A stretch of 64,000 nt of DNA, from assembly GCF_016808095.1 (NCBI RefSeq), contig NC_068973.1, positions 29,010,077 through 29,074,076 on the forward strand, written 5' to 3'. Each line of letters starts with the position of its first letter. Position 1 is the first letter of the stretch. The notes below the pieces were generated by a model that saw only the letters and a list, made by a program, of their open reading frames with translations, made no database searches and was not told the origin of the DNA. Shown here one piece after another: positions 35,877-46,947 of the stretch. The translations under genes and the position numbers were made by a program. The stretch comes from Vigna angularis (taxonomy: Eukaryota; Streptophyta; Magnoliopsida; Fabales; Fabaceae).

Positions 35877-37330
35877 CCCCCACTGAAGTTGGTGCATAGA
35901 TATCACACATTCCCAACTTGAATAGAGACTCATTAAACAATCTTCTTGACAATCCTTTGGTGAGAACATCAGCCAACTGCAATTCTGATCTTACAAAAGG
36001 AAATGAAATTATTCCAGCTTCAAGCTTCTCTTTGATGAAATGTCTATCAATCTCCACATGCTTTGTTCTATCATGTTGCACAGGATTGTGAGCAATTGCT
36101 ATAGCCAAAGTATTGTCACAGTACAAACTCATAACTTCATTTTGTTTAAAGCCCAAATCTGATAGCACATTTTTAATCCACAAAAGTTCACATACACCTA
36201 GTACCATGCCTCTGAATTCTGCTTCAACACTAGATCTTGCTACTACAGGTTGTTTTTTACTCCTCCAAGTTACAAGATTTCTTCCTACAAAAGTAAAGTA
36301 TCGAGAGGTAGATCTTCTATCATCTTTTGAACCTGTCCAATCTGCATCAGTGTACCCTTCTACCTTTAAGTTTTCATGATTTGAGAACAAAATTCCTTTT
36401 CCAGGAGCAGACTTCAAATATCTCAAAATCCTTTCAACAACATCCATATGAAGCTTTCGTGGGTCATACATAAATTGACTAACAACATTCACTGCAGATG
36501 TGATATCAGGACGTGTATGACACAAATAAATTAATTTTCCTACCAACCTTTGGTATCTTCCTCTGTCTATGCTTGTTGAATTTGAGCATTGAAAGAGTTT
36601 ATGATTTTGTTCAATTGGTGTATCAGCTGGTTTACTCCCAAGCAGCCTAGTTTCCGATAGTAAATCAATAGTATATTTTCTTTGGCATAGAAAAATACCA
36701 TGTTTTGATCTATCTACTTCAATACCCAAAAAATATTTGAGGTTTTCAAGTTGTTTCATCTCAAATTCAAATGCAATGTATTGTTGTAAACTAGAAATCT
36801 CATCTTGGTCATTTCCTGTAACAATCATGTCATCTACATATATAATCAAAGCTGTAATTTTTCCTTTTCTTCTCTTAAAAAATAAGGTGTGATCAAAGTT
36901 ACTTGCTCTATAGCCAAAAGCCTTCATAGACTTGGTAAACCTTCCAAACCATGCTCTTGGGGATTGTTTTAATCCATATAAAGCCTTCTTTAATTTGCAA
37001 ACCTTCATTCCAATTGAATCAGTCATGCTTGGTGGAGAATCTATATAAATTTCTTCTGAAATTTCTCCGTGTAGGAAAGCATTTTTCACATCAAATTGTA
37101 GAAGAGGCCAATCTTGGTTTGCAGCTAGCGACAAAAGTATGCTCATAGTATTGAACTTGGCTACCGGTGCGAACGTCTCTTGGTAATCTACATCATAAGA
37201 CTGAGTGTAACCTTTAGCCACAAGTCGTGCTTTATACCTCTCAATAGTTCCATCAGTCTTATGCTTAATTGTAAAGACCCATTTGCAGCCCACAGTTTTC
37301 TTCCCTGTTGGTAAGGACACAAGATCTCAA
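35839..37330 (-). pseudogene. copia reverse transcriptase and RNase H
   Basis: The frame is open for nearly 500 codons. Motifs: GCKWVFTIKHKTDGTIERYK, ARLVAKGYTQ, FDVKNAFLHGEI, LKKALYGLKQSPRAW, catalytic YVDDMIVTG, then RNase H TDADWTGSKDDRRSTS, SSVEAEFRGM, YCDNTLA and TKHVEIDRHFIKEKL. Just upstream a TGA at 37327-37329 replaces the family's Trp in the KT-W-DLV stretch. The C-terminus extends into the LTR, as is common for copia. This part alone could fold, but the polyprotein cannot be made whole. Confidence 0.88.
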
Positions 37331-37946
37331 GTTTTGTTTTCTTCTAAAGCTGTCATCTCCTCAACCATTGCTTCGATCCATCTAGGATCTGCCAAAGCTT
37401 CCTGTATATTACTAGGAATAGAAATTGAAGATAATTGAGATACAAATGATGCATATGACTGAGATAACCTGTAAGATGACACATATTTACTAATGTGATA
37501 TTTAACTTTGGCTTGGAGGTCTGGTTCATATTTAACTAGAGGTTGACCACAGTTAGGAAGAGGTGGAAGAATATATTGAACAGTAGTAGACTCAGTGTTT
37601 GGTTTGATGGTGGTCTCAAGCAGATTCCATGATCAATTTCATCTAAATTAGTATTATCAGAGATAGGATCAGAAGGTCCCTCTAAAGAGTCAAGTTGAAC
37701 TTGTGGAGAAGATTAAGCCAATTGATTATGATCAGAAGACACTGTATTATCCAGAAAAAAAGGGTCCATATTTAGGATTGACTCACTTCCTGCAGAATGA
37801 TCCTCACACGATAATTTATCTTCACAATCAAACATACCAACATCATGATTATGCATTTCACTTTCATTGCCTCCCTGAAGTGGAGAATCAACATAAAAAA
37901 AATCATGCTCATTAAATGTCACATCCATAGAAATATAAAATTTCTT

Positions 37947-38620
37947 TTATGGTGGATGGTAAGCACAATAACCTTTTTGAGTTGATCCATACCCAACAAA
38001 AACACATTTGATTGCTCGTTCTTCAAGCTTTGTACGTTGATGTAGGTGTAAGTGAACATATATAACACATCCAAATATATGAGGTGGTAAATAAACTATG
38101 GGAGGAAGGATACAATGATCAGACAACACATCAAAAGGCCTTTGAAAGTTAAGCACACTAGAAGGGGTTCGATTAATTAAATAAACAGCAGAGCTCACAG
38201 CCTCACCCCATAAATTATATGGGACATTACCATCTATCAAAAGTGATCTTGTCACCTCTAATATATGTCTATTTTTCCTCTCAGCCACTCTATTTTGTTG
38301 TGGTGAATAAGGACATGTAGTTTGATGCAAGATGCCTTTAGAGTTCATGAACTCTATTAATTCAGTCTTAAAATATTCTCCTCCATTGTCTGATCGAATG
38401 ACCTTAATAGATGTGTTAAATTATGTAACAATCAGATGATAGAAGGAATGAACCACATCACACACATCACTTTTATATTTAAGCAAATATACCCAGGTTA
38501 TCCGAGTACAATCATCAACAAAACTGATAAACCATTTTTTTCATTATGTGTAGATTGTGGGGCAGGGCCCCAAACATCTGTGTAAATTAATGAAAAAGGA
38601 AAATCAGTTTTGTTATTGCT
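37947..38620 (-). pseudogene. copia integrase, C-terminal core
   Basis: 38348-37947 reads TTCPYSPQQNRVAERKNRHI with the catalytic Glu, then LWGEAVSSAVYLINRTPSS, FGCVIYVHLH, and KCVFVGYGSTQKGY. The preceding part to about 38620 is recognisable only in broken frames (the NGGE-like stretch near 38380). A polar linker with stops fills 37330-37946. Confidence 0.75.
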
Positions 38621-38937
38621 TAAAGGAAACACAACACGATGATTTTTTGCCAAAACACAAGTTTCACAAAAAAATCAGATATATTGCATTTATGAAATAG
38701 TGATGGAAATAATTTTTTTAAATAACCAAAAGAGGGATGTCCCAACCGTCTATGCCACAACCAAATTTCTTCTTTGTTTTTATCTTGTATGTGATCATTC
38801 GCAAGACAAGACAATCCTTTTTTATGGTTTGATTGTGAGACATTTTCAAGATAATACAGTCCTTCACTCTCTCTACCACTAGCAATCTTCTCCTTGGAAT
38901 GAATGTTCTGAAAAAGACAATGGGTTGGGTAAAACAA
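38620..38937 (-). pseudogene. copia GAG-pre-integrase region
   Basis: Motif LWHRRLGHPSFGYLKKLFP is the His-containing start of the copia integrase zinc region. It is preceded by GLYYLEN. The reading frame is lost after CNISDFF near 38650, where the Cys pair should follow. Confidence 0.75.
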
Positions 38938-39232
38938 AGCAACACAAGAATGTGATTTGGTTAACTCGCTGACGGAGATAAGATTACAGTTTAATGTAGG
39001 AACAAATAAAACATCAGGAATCGATAAGGAGGGTGAGAGGTGTTAGCAAAATGATGAAGATGAAGTTTTGATGATGTCCAAATCAAGACAAGAACAACCA
39101 AGACTCATGAAGAATGATTTTTGAAGACTTATAACTTTTGTAATAACTGTATGAACATAGGAAAATAGTGGTTTTATGTTTGCATTCAAAAGTGATGTAA
39201 AAATGTACCAAGAAGCAAAAACTGTGCAGTGC

Positions 39233-39457
39233 TAATCGATTAACAGAGGTCAGTAATCGATTATTCCAGAGACGAATGGAGAAGCACAACACTACATGCT
39301 AATCGATTAACAAGGGCTGTTAATCGATTAGCGCTAATCGATTAGCATGGGCTGTTAATCGATTAACAAAGTGACCGTTTGAAAAACTAGCCGTTTTTAG
39401 AGCCGTTGGACTATCCGTTGGTGCGTTAATCGATTAACCACTTAAGTTAATCGATTA
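39233..39457. promoter_or_regulatory. array of eight TAATCGATTA palindromes in the 5' LTR
   Basis: Eight exact copies of the 10-base palindrome; two adjacent ones form GCTAATCGATTAGC twice in a row. The geometry TAAT-NN-ATTA is that of a paired homeodomain site. Between the copies are CCGTT/AACGG words, one resembling the mitosis-specific MYB3R element (CCAACGGCT on the minus strand, near 39402). A TATA box follows 50 bases on. Confidence 0.75.
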
Positions 39458-39508
39458 ACACAGTGAGAAAGGCTGAAAACGAAAAATGGAAGAGCCTTTG
39501 GATGAGTG

Positions 39509-39517
39509 TATAAATAG
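39509..39517 (+). promoter_or_regulatory. TATA box of the 5' LTR
   Basis: TATAAATAG downstream of the palindrome array; the same box is at 47416-47424 in the 3' LTR. Confidence 0.65.
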
Positions 39518-39678
39518 ACTCTCATTTCCTCTCAAGATCATAACAGAAACTCTTCCCTTGTGCTCAAATACTCAGAAACTCTTGAGAATTGTGTGCTCTT
39601 GCTCAGCTAAGGAAACTCTGTCTGTAGAGTTGGTGAAATACTGCTACGGTGATAGAGGAATAGCTGGTTCATCCTTGG

Positions 39679-39842
39679 TCTTGTGCATTATCACCTTCAG
39701 CACGGACAAACATGTTGCCTTGTCGAATAAAACCCATTTGATGCAGTGCCGATTCCTCAATTTGATGAGATGGTAAGACGTGGACAAATTTTTCGCCCGT
39801 AACATCAACTCCTTTATAGACACAGATTAAGGAAATAAGGAG
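39679..39842 (-). repeat. inverted 164-bp copy of the element's third ORF inside the 5' LTR
   Basis: The reverse complement of 46185-46348, without gaps and with one mismatch by eye. It replaces about a dozen bases present in the 3' LTR (GTATCTAAGGA). It lies downstream of the LTR TATA box, so the element's transcript would begin with antisense sequence to its own 3' ORF. Confidence 0.93.
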
Positions 39843-40286
39843 GTGTTCGGAAGAGAATCATCCTTCGTGAAGTATTCGGAGGAGGTGTTCATCCTTCGTG
39901 AAGTATTCGGAGGAAGTGTTTCATCCTTTGTGAAGATTCAAAGGAGGTGTTGGTTCATCTCTTGTGGCATCAAGAGAGGTGTTTTCTAAACTTTTACAAA
40001 TTGTATCTGTGTGATTGTAGTTTGTAACTGTTTTGTGATTAGTGAATTGTTTATCTTGTTTTGAGATAAGCGACTAGACGTAGGATTGGTAAGATCCGAA
40101 CCAGGATAAAATCATCTGTGCAAATTTCTCTCAACCTTACTCTATTTTATTGTTATTATTAATTACTAAGTAAGTTTAATTGAGTAGAAATTTTTAAGGC
40201 ACACGTTTTTAGTAAGAACCAATTCACCCCCCCCTCTTGGTTTGTTGTTCCACGCTAACCATTCCGCTGCAGACGATTCTGACAAT

Positions 40287-40298
40287 TGGTATCAGAGC
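40287..40298 (+). other. primer-binding site
   Basis: TGGTATCAGAGC, two bases after the 5' LTR; it is complementary to the 3' end of plant initiator methionine tRNA. Confidence 0.9.
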
Positions 40299-40318
40299 TT
40301 GCTTTGATAGTCATTCAA

Positions 40319-42009
40319 ATGGCGGGATCGTATCAAACATTCGTAGAGGGTCCTTCTATCAATAGACCACCACTATTCACAGGTGAAAATTACGCATTTT
40401 GGAAGGTCAGAATGCAAATTTTTATGGAATCTATTGATATAGATATTTGGGATGTTGTTGCATTTGGTCCTTTTGTTCCAACTAACAATATGCAGGAACC
40501 AAAGCCCCGTGACCAATGGACTGCTGAAGATAAGAAAAAATTTGGTAATGATGTAAAAGCTCATAATATTATTTCATCTGTTTTAACTGTTGACGAGTTT
40601 TACAGGATTTCTGTTTGTAAAACTGCACAAGAAATGTGGGAAGAACTTAGAGTAACCCACGAAGGTACAGATGATGTTAAGAGAGCTAGAAAGAATACCT
40701 TAATCCAGGAATACGAGATGTTCAGGATGAAGCAAGGGGAAACAATAGTAGATGTTCAGAAACGCTTCACCAACATCGTAAACCATCTTATTGGACTAGG
40801 TAAGTCTTTCGATACTGATGAGCTTAATATAAAAATTTTGAAATCTTTAGACAGGTCTTGGCAACCAAAAGTGACTGCAATTTTTGAGTCACAAAATCTC
40901 AACACAATGACCATGGCTGCATTATTTGGAAAGTTGAGAGAGCATGAACTTGACCTCGGAAGACTAGATGAAGAAGAAGCAAAAACTAAGAAAAAGACTC
41001 TAGCCTTCAAATCTGAGGTAGAAAAGAGCAAAAGCAAAATGGAAGATGAAGACTCAGAAGAAGACGAAAATTTGAGTCTACTAGTCAAGAGGTTCAACAG
41101 GTTCATGAAGTCAAAAGGCAAAGGGAGATTCAGAAACGAAAAGAGAGAAAATCAAGGATCTTCCTCAAACTATAGATGTTATGGTTGCGGAGAAAAGGGA
41201 CATTTAAAAGCAGACTCCCAAATCAAAAGAAGGGTGAAGAAAAGAAAGAAAAGAAATTCTTCAAGAAAAAGAGAGCATACATCGCATGGGACGATGACAA
41301 CGAATCAATTTCTGACTCGAGCAATTCTGATGAAGAAGCAAACATATGTCTAATGGCGGATGACGACACTGCTGGAAGCCAAGTAAGTACATTTAACGAT
41401 TCAGATAATTCTAATCAATATGATAGTGAAGATGAATTGCATGATACTTATGCTGCTTTATTAGTAGAATCCGAAAAATTAGATATAGCTCATAAGAAAT
41501 TGAAAAAGGATTTCAAAGAGTTAAAATTAAATTTTGAAAATATTCTTGAAGAAAATGAAAATTTGAAGTTTACTTCTGAAAATTTCTCTAAAATAAATGA
41601 TAATTTGAAAACTGAATTTACAAATTTATCTGAAGAAAATAGAAGTTTGAAAAATAAATTTTTATATCAAGCAGAAGAAATCAGAGATTTAAAAAGTAAA
41701 GTTTTATATTATGAAAAAGAAAAATATATTGCTAATAATGAATGTGAATCTTGCTTAAAATTCAAATATTTTTCTGAAAATACAACCACTGGAGAATGTA
41801 GTAAAATCTCTGAAAATAGAACTGCTAAGAAATTTGTTCCTAAAAATAAATATAGAACTCGCAGAGCATGGGTAGAAAAAGGAACTATTAACAGGAACAC
41901 AAATGTTGCATCATGCTTTTATTGTATGAAAAGGGGTCATACATCTAACAAATGTAAAATTAAGCATTATGGTGTTCCAAGTGGTAGATATGCTTGGGTT
42001 GTAAAATGA
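40319..42009 (+). pseudogene. gag polyprotein of the SIRE-type element (one frameshift)
   Basis: The ATG at 40319 starts MAGSYQTFVEGP. The N-terminal gag domain of copia (UBN2/DUF4219 type) follows: RPPLFTGENYAFWKVRMQIF, AQEMWEELRVTHEGTDDVK, MKQGETIVDVQKRFTNIV and LKSLDRSWQPKVTAI. A zinc knuckle CYGCGEKGHLKAD loses its last Cys because one base is missing near 41214; the frame then changes to NQKKGEEKKEKKFFKKK and stays open to 42009. The second half has acidic runs, a long coiled-coil-like stretch (about 41470-41730) and a second knuckle, CFYCMKRGHTSNKC. Without the one-base loss it would be about 563 residues, the large size expected of SIRE gag. Confidence 0.85.
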
Positions 42010-42116
42010 TTTCAATCTTTTTAATCTAACCCAAAGGACCCATACAAAGTAGTTGGGTACCTAAATAGCTTGTTCTTTTTATGTTGTAGGAATTATCAAA
42101 ACCAAGGAAGTATATG

Positions 42117-45100
42117 TGGTGTCTTGACAGTGGATGTTCAAAACACATGACCGGAAAAAGAAATTTACAAGCTTCCGGAAAAAGGAACGAGGCTTTGTCA
42201 CCTATGGTGACAATAACAAAGGAAAAATCCTTGGAATAGGAGATATTGGAAGTGAAGATACCTTGATGATCAAAGATGTGCTATATGTGGAAGGATTAAA
42301 GCACAACTTAATTAACATTAGTCAATTATGCGATAAAGGATTCAAGGTAACCTTCGAACAAAATTCTTGCACTATTTATAAAAATGATTCTTCTAAAATT
42401 GCTTTGAAAGGAATTAGGCATAACAATATTTATTTGATTGATTTAGAAAATGCATCAAATAGGAATATTTCATGTTTAGTTGTAAAAGAAGAAAATCCAT
42501 GGTTATGGCATAAAAGAGCTGCACATATTCATATGCAACAATTGAATAAACTCATTTCTAAAGACTTAGTAATTGGTCTACCAAAACTAAAATATGTGAA
42601 AGATAAATTGTGTGATGCATGTCAAAAGGGAAAACAAGTGAAATCATCTTTTCATTCGAAAAATGTTGTTTCTAGTTTAAAACCCTTAGAACTTTTGCAC
42701 ATGGATTTATTTGGTCCCTCTAGGATAAAAAGTTTTGGAGGAAATTATTATGCTTTAGTTATTGTAGATGATTATTCAAGATATACTTGGACTTTCTTTC
42801 TTACCCTTAAAAGTGAAGCTTTCAAAGAATTTAAAAAGTTTGCAAATTTAGTTCAAAATGAAAAGGATTTGAAAATAAAGGCTATTAGAAGTGACCATGG
42901 AGGTGAATTTCAAAATGAATCTTTTGAAACTTTTTGTGAAGAATATGGCATTTCTCATAATTTTTCTGCACCTAGAACTCCTCAACAAAATGAAGTTGTA
43001 GAAAGAAAGAATAGATCCTTAGAGGAACTTGCTAGAACTATGTTAAATGAATATAGTGTTCCTAAACAATTTTGGGCTGATGCTGTGAGTACTGCATGTT
43101 ATGTATTGAATAGAATGCTTATTAGGCTAATTTTGAAATGTACTCCTTATGAACTTTTTAAAGGTAGAAAACCAAATGTTTCACATTTAAGAATTTTTGG
43201 ATGCAAATGTTTTGTCTTAAATAATGGAAAACAGAATTTAGGAAAATTTGATTCCAAAGCCGATGAAGCTATTTTTCTAGGATATTCTCTAACTAGCAAA
43301 GCTTATAGAGTTTTTAATCGGAAAACATTTGAAATAGAAGAATCTGTGCATGTTGTCTTTGATGAAATTGTAGACCTTGAGGCAAAACCTCTTGAGTCAG
43401 ATGAATCAGATGTAGGTGAAAATGAAGACTTGCAAAAGACAACCAATGAAGAGAAAATGAATAATCCTCAAGATGATGAAGATCTAAACAAAATATGGCA
43501 ACAACCTAGAGGATTATCATTGGACAACATCATTGGCGACATATCAAAAGGGGTAAACACTAGAAGAAATTTAGTTAGTTTTTGTATGAATGTAGCTTTT
43601 ATGTCGCAGATAGAACCTAAGAACATTAAGGAAGCTCTTCAAGATGAACAATGGTGTATAGCAATGCAAGAAGAACTTAACCAGTTTGAAAGAAATCAAG
43701 TTTGGGAATTGATTCCTAGAGAAGATACTCATCAAGTAATTGGAACAAAATGGATATTCAGAAACAAACTGGATGAAGATGGAAACATCACCAAGAATAA
43801 AGCTAGGCTTGTGGCTTAAGGATATAGTCAAGAAGAAGGTATAGATTATGATGAGACATATGCTCCAGTTGCCAGGTTAGAGGCAATACGCCTACTTCTT
43901 GCTTATGCATCTATAATGAAATTTAAATTATTTCAAATGGATGTTAAAAGTGCATTTCTAAATGGTTTTATAAAAGAAGATGTGTATGTTAAACAACCAC
44001 CCGGTTTTGAAGATTTTAAATTTCCAAATCACATCTATAAGTTAAAGAAAGCACTTTATGGTTTAAAACAAGCACCTAGATCCTGGTATGAAAGACTTAG
44101 CAATTTTCTTTTAGAAAATGATTTTAATAGAGGAAAAGTTGATTCCACTTTGTTTATTAAAAGAGTCGGAAAACATATTTTGATTATTCAAGTATATGTT
44201 GATGATATTATCTTTGGATCAACTAATAAACCTCTTTGTGAGGAATTTGCTAAGACTATGCAGGGTGAATTTGAAATGTCTATGATGGGAGAATTAACAT
44301 TCTTCCTCGGTCTTCAAATTAAGCAAATGAAAGAAGGTACGTTCATTTCTCAAACTAAGTATTGTAGAGAAATTCTTAAGAAGTTTGAAATGGACAAAGC
44401 AAAGGAAGCATCTACACCTATGGGAACCTCTTGCTATCTTGACAAAGATGAGTCAGGTAAAGAGGTAAATCAAACTAAATATAGATGCATGATAGGTTCT
44501 TTGTTATACCTTACTGCTAGTAGACCGGATATTATGCAGAGTGTTTGTGTGTATGCTAGGTATCAATCTAGTCCTAGAGAACCTCACCTTACAGCAGTTA
44601 AAAGAATATTGAAATATCTTAAGGGAACTGCATCCTTTGGTTTATGGTATCCATCAGGAACGGAACCTAGTCTTGTAGGCTTTTTCGATGCAGATTATGG
44701 AGGTTGTAAGACAGATAGAAAAAGCACTAGTGGAACATGTCATCTTCTAGGTAGTTCCTTAGTTTCTTGGAACTCTAAGAAACAAGCCTGTGTAGCCTTA
44801 TCAACCACTGAGGCTGAATATATTGCTGCTGGAAATTGTTGTGCGCAAATTTTATGGATGAAACAACAATTAGAAGATTATGACATTCATTTAGATCATA
44901 TTCCACTTAAGTGTGATAATACAAGTGCAATAAATCTTACAAAGAATCCCATAATGCATTCTAGAACTAAGCACAATGAGATTAGGCATCATTTTCTTAG
45001 AGATCATGTGCAAAAGGGAGATTGTGAAATAGAATATATTGATACACAACATCAATTAGCTGATATTTTCACCAAAGCATTGCCTAAGGATAGATTCTAT

Positions 45101-45139
45101 GAGCTTAGAAGAGATTTAGAAATATTGAAAATATCTTAA
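42117..45139 (+). pseudogene. pol polyprotein of the SIRE-type element (one frameshift, one stop)
   Basis: Protease active site LDSGCSKHMTG starts near 42126. A one-base change of frame occurs near 42168. Integrase then shows WLWHKRAAHIHM and CDACQKGK (zinc region), HMDLFGPSR, RSDHGGEF and PQQNEVVERKNR with its D, D and E intact. Reverse transcriptase has KWIFRNKLDEDG, then a TAA at 43817-43819 in place of the family's Gln after KARLVA. It continues with DETYAPVARLEAIR, QMDVKSAFLNGF, LKKALYGLKQAPRSWY and YVDDIIFGS. RNase H has FDADYGGCKTDRKSTSG, STTEAEYIAA, KCDNTSAINL and TKHNEIRHHFLRDH. The frame ends at 45139. All catalytic residues I can check are present. Confidence 0.9.
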
Positions 45140-45186
45140 AATTGGAAATAGGTAAAATTTGATGGTTTTCGGAAATCAGCGTCAGT

Positions 45187-45252
45187 TAATCGATTAGTCA
45201 GTGCCACTAATCGATTAGCGCTAATCGATTAGCATGCCTAGTTAATCGATTA
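45187..45252. promoter_or_regulatory. internal array of four TAATCGATTA palindromes
   Basis: Four exact copies lie in the gap between pol and the third ORF, including the GCTAATCGATTAGC form seen in the LTRs. CTAGCCGTT and AACGG words and a TATAAA (45302-45307) follow. A pyrimidine-rich leader runs to the ATG at 45477, so the layout repeats that of the LTR promoter. Confidence 0.65.
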
Positions 45253-45476
45253 GCAAACGTTACAGGCAATAAATACTGCAAAATCTAGCCGTTGTAACGG
45301 CTATAAACGGCCATTTTTTTAATTTTGAACGTTGGGGAGTGATTCTTCAGCCTATTTTAACCCCTACCATCCCTCATTTTACCCACTCACATTACCCATC
45401 ACTCTACAACTCCAATTCTCTTCATTTCTTCACTCAAAAATACCATTATCTTGCTGTCCAAATTTTTTTTCTCCTC

Positions 45477-46610
45477 ATGGCTGAACCCTCAAGAAGAAGA
45501 AGAAGAAGAAGCTATGCATCGGAAAGCACTCCTCCCGCACATGGTCCAAATATTCATGGGTGAATTTCAGATGATGGAAGGCATGAGGAATATCTGCAAA
45601 TGTGGAAAGAACGGAAGGTTCTTCGTCAAAAATTTGTTGATCTAAACTGGTTTACTTCAAATCAATTTCAGTTTTCTCAGCAATTGGTTGAGCAAGGCGT
45701 CCAGCATCTCTTGCAACTTCAAGGGCTCTACTATCCAGATTTGGTAAGAGTCTTTTACTATAATCTGAAGGCCCACAATGGTATTGTTTACACTCGTGTT
45801 AAGGGTGTAGATATTGTTCTTCATCATGACATTTGGACAAATGTCGCTCATCTTCCAATTCTAGAAAATAATCTGCATGTGCCAAATGACTTTGGTGATT
45901 TCAACAAAATTTTGGCCTATCGCTCTTTCATGCGTAATCCTCAACAACCTCTACCTAATAGGAGATATCTTCTAGTAGGACATCTTAGAATGGAGGAAAG
46001 AGTGCTTCATTATCTTATTGTGTGGTTGCTTAGTCTAAGAGGGTCAAACTTGGCACAATGCCTTGAAACAGATTTGATACACATGTCTGCTATCACTCAA
46101 AATTTAAAAATCAATTGGGCAAGTCTAATCTCTGATACTATGGTACGTGCAAAGAGGTATGACCGAGCTCATCTTCCGTATCCTCTCCTTATTTCCTTAA
46201 TCTGTGTCTATAAAGGAGTTGATGTTACGGGCGAAAAATTTGTCCACGTCTTACCATCTCATCAAATTGAGGAATCGACACTGCATCAAATGGGTTTTAT
46301 TCGACAAGGCAACATGTTTGTCCGTGCTGAAGGTGATAATGCACAAGAAGCTGACGAATCAACTGAAGAAGATGAAGCTATTCCTATGCCAGATCCAACA
46401 AATGTGGCTGGACCATCCCATCCTCCACAAGAATATAGTCTAGAAAGTATATCTAGACAAATTGAAGCAATGGCCTTTATGCAACAAACTAGGATGGATG
46501 ACATGATGGCTTATCACACTCTTCGCTATGATGAAATTAATACTCACCTCAAGGAAATTGATGATAAACTAGCCAAACTATATGTTCCCGATAGTGATGA
46601 TGAGTCTTAG
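45477..46610 (+). pseudogene. third ORF of the SIRE-type element (putative plant transposon protein domain)
   Basis: The ATG at 45477 (MAEPSRRRRRRSYASES) opens a frame of 377 codons, with one TGA at 45561-45563 where the sequence suggests a former Trp. The region from MWKERKVLRQKF through YPDLVRVFYYNLKAHNGI, VYTRVKGVDIVLHHDIW, and LSLRGSNLAQCLETDLIHMS resembles the 'putative plant transposon protein' domain that many plant elements carry next to or within gag-pol. The C-terminal quarter is acidic with a probable coiled coil, ending VPDSDDES. There is no signal peptide or membrane helix, so an envelope role, suggested for some SIRE elements, is not supported here. 46185-46348 is copied inverted in the 5' LTR. 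Confidence 0.75.
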
Positions 46611-46947
46611 GCACTTTATGCTTCTATGCTTTTTGTAGTGTGTGTGCTATATATAACTTCTTTGTATGCTTGCCTCTTTAAATTCAATAAAATGTAGGTT
46701 GTTTTTCCTTAATATTTCTATGCATATGTCCTTTTATTAAAGGGGAGTATAATTTCTAATAAATTTAGGGGGAGCAATTATACATCACTTTTTAATAATG
46801 ATCAAAAAGGGGGAGAAATATTTAAAGCCTTAAACTTATTTCTAAGTACACTAACAATTGTTTCTTCCTTAAGTTGTGTTTTAAATACAGATTATTACCA
46901 AAAGCTTTAAATCAAGAAGTTTTGATCATCATCAAAAAGGGGGAGAT
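46611..46947. other. 3' region of SIRE-type element with duplicated polypurine tracts
   Basis: The tract AAAAAGGGGGAGAT at 46934-46947 directly precedes the 3' LTR. A second tract, AAAAAGGGGGAGAAAT, lies at 46804-46819, each with ATCA words before it. The upstream copy could prime extra plus-strand synthesis. Confidence 0.75.

Larger units (their letters stand above)
39041..40284 (+). repeat. 5' LTR of the SIRE-type element, with an inverted insert
   Basis: Starts TGTTAGCAAAATG and ends GATTCTGACA. It is 177 bases longer than the 3' LTR. Most of the excess is a 164-base inverted copy of the third ORF at 39679-39842; the rest is an extra tandem copy of CATCCTTCGTGAAGTATTCG near 39880. It holds eight TAATCGATTA palindromes (39233-39457), a TATA box, and a C-run near the end. 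Confidence 0.9.

Noticed and set aside
39486..39776. A 96-codon open frame in the 5' LTR
   Set aside because: It runs across the LTR leader and the inverted insert; its second half is antisense to the third ORF.
45477..46610. Envelope gene for the third ORF of the SIRE-type element
   Set aside because: No signal peptide, membrane helix or coiled-coil fusion pattern is seen; the sequence looks like the plant transposon protein domain instead.
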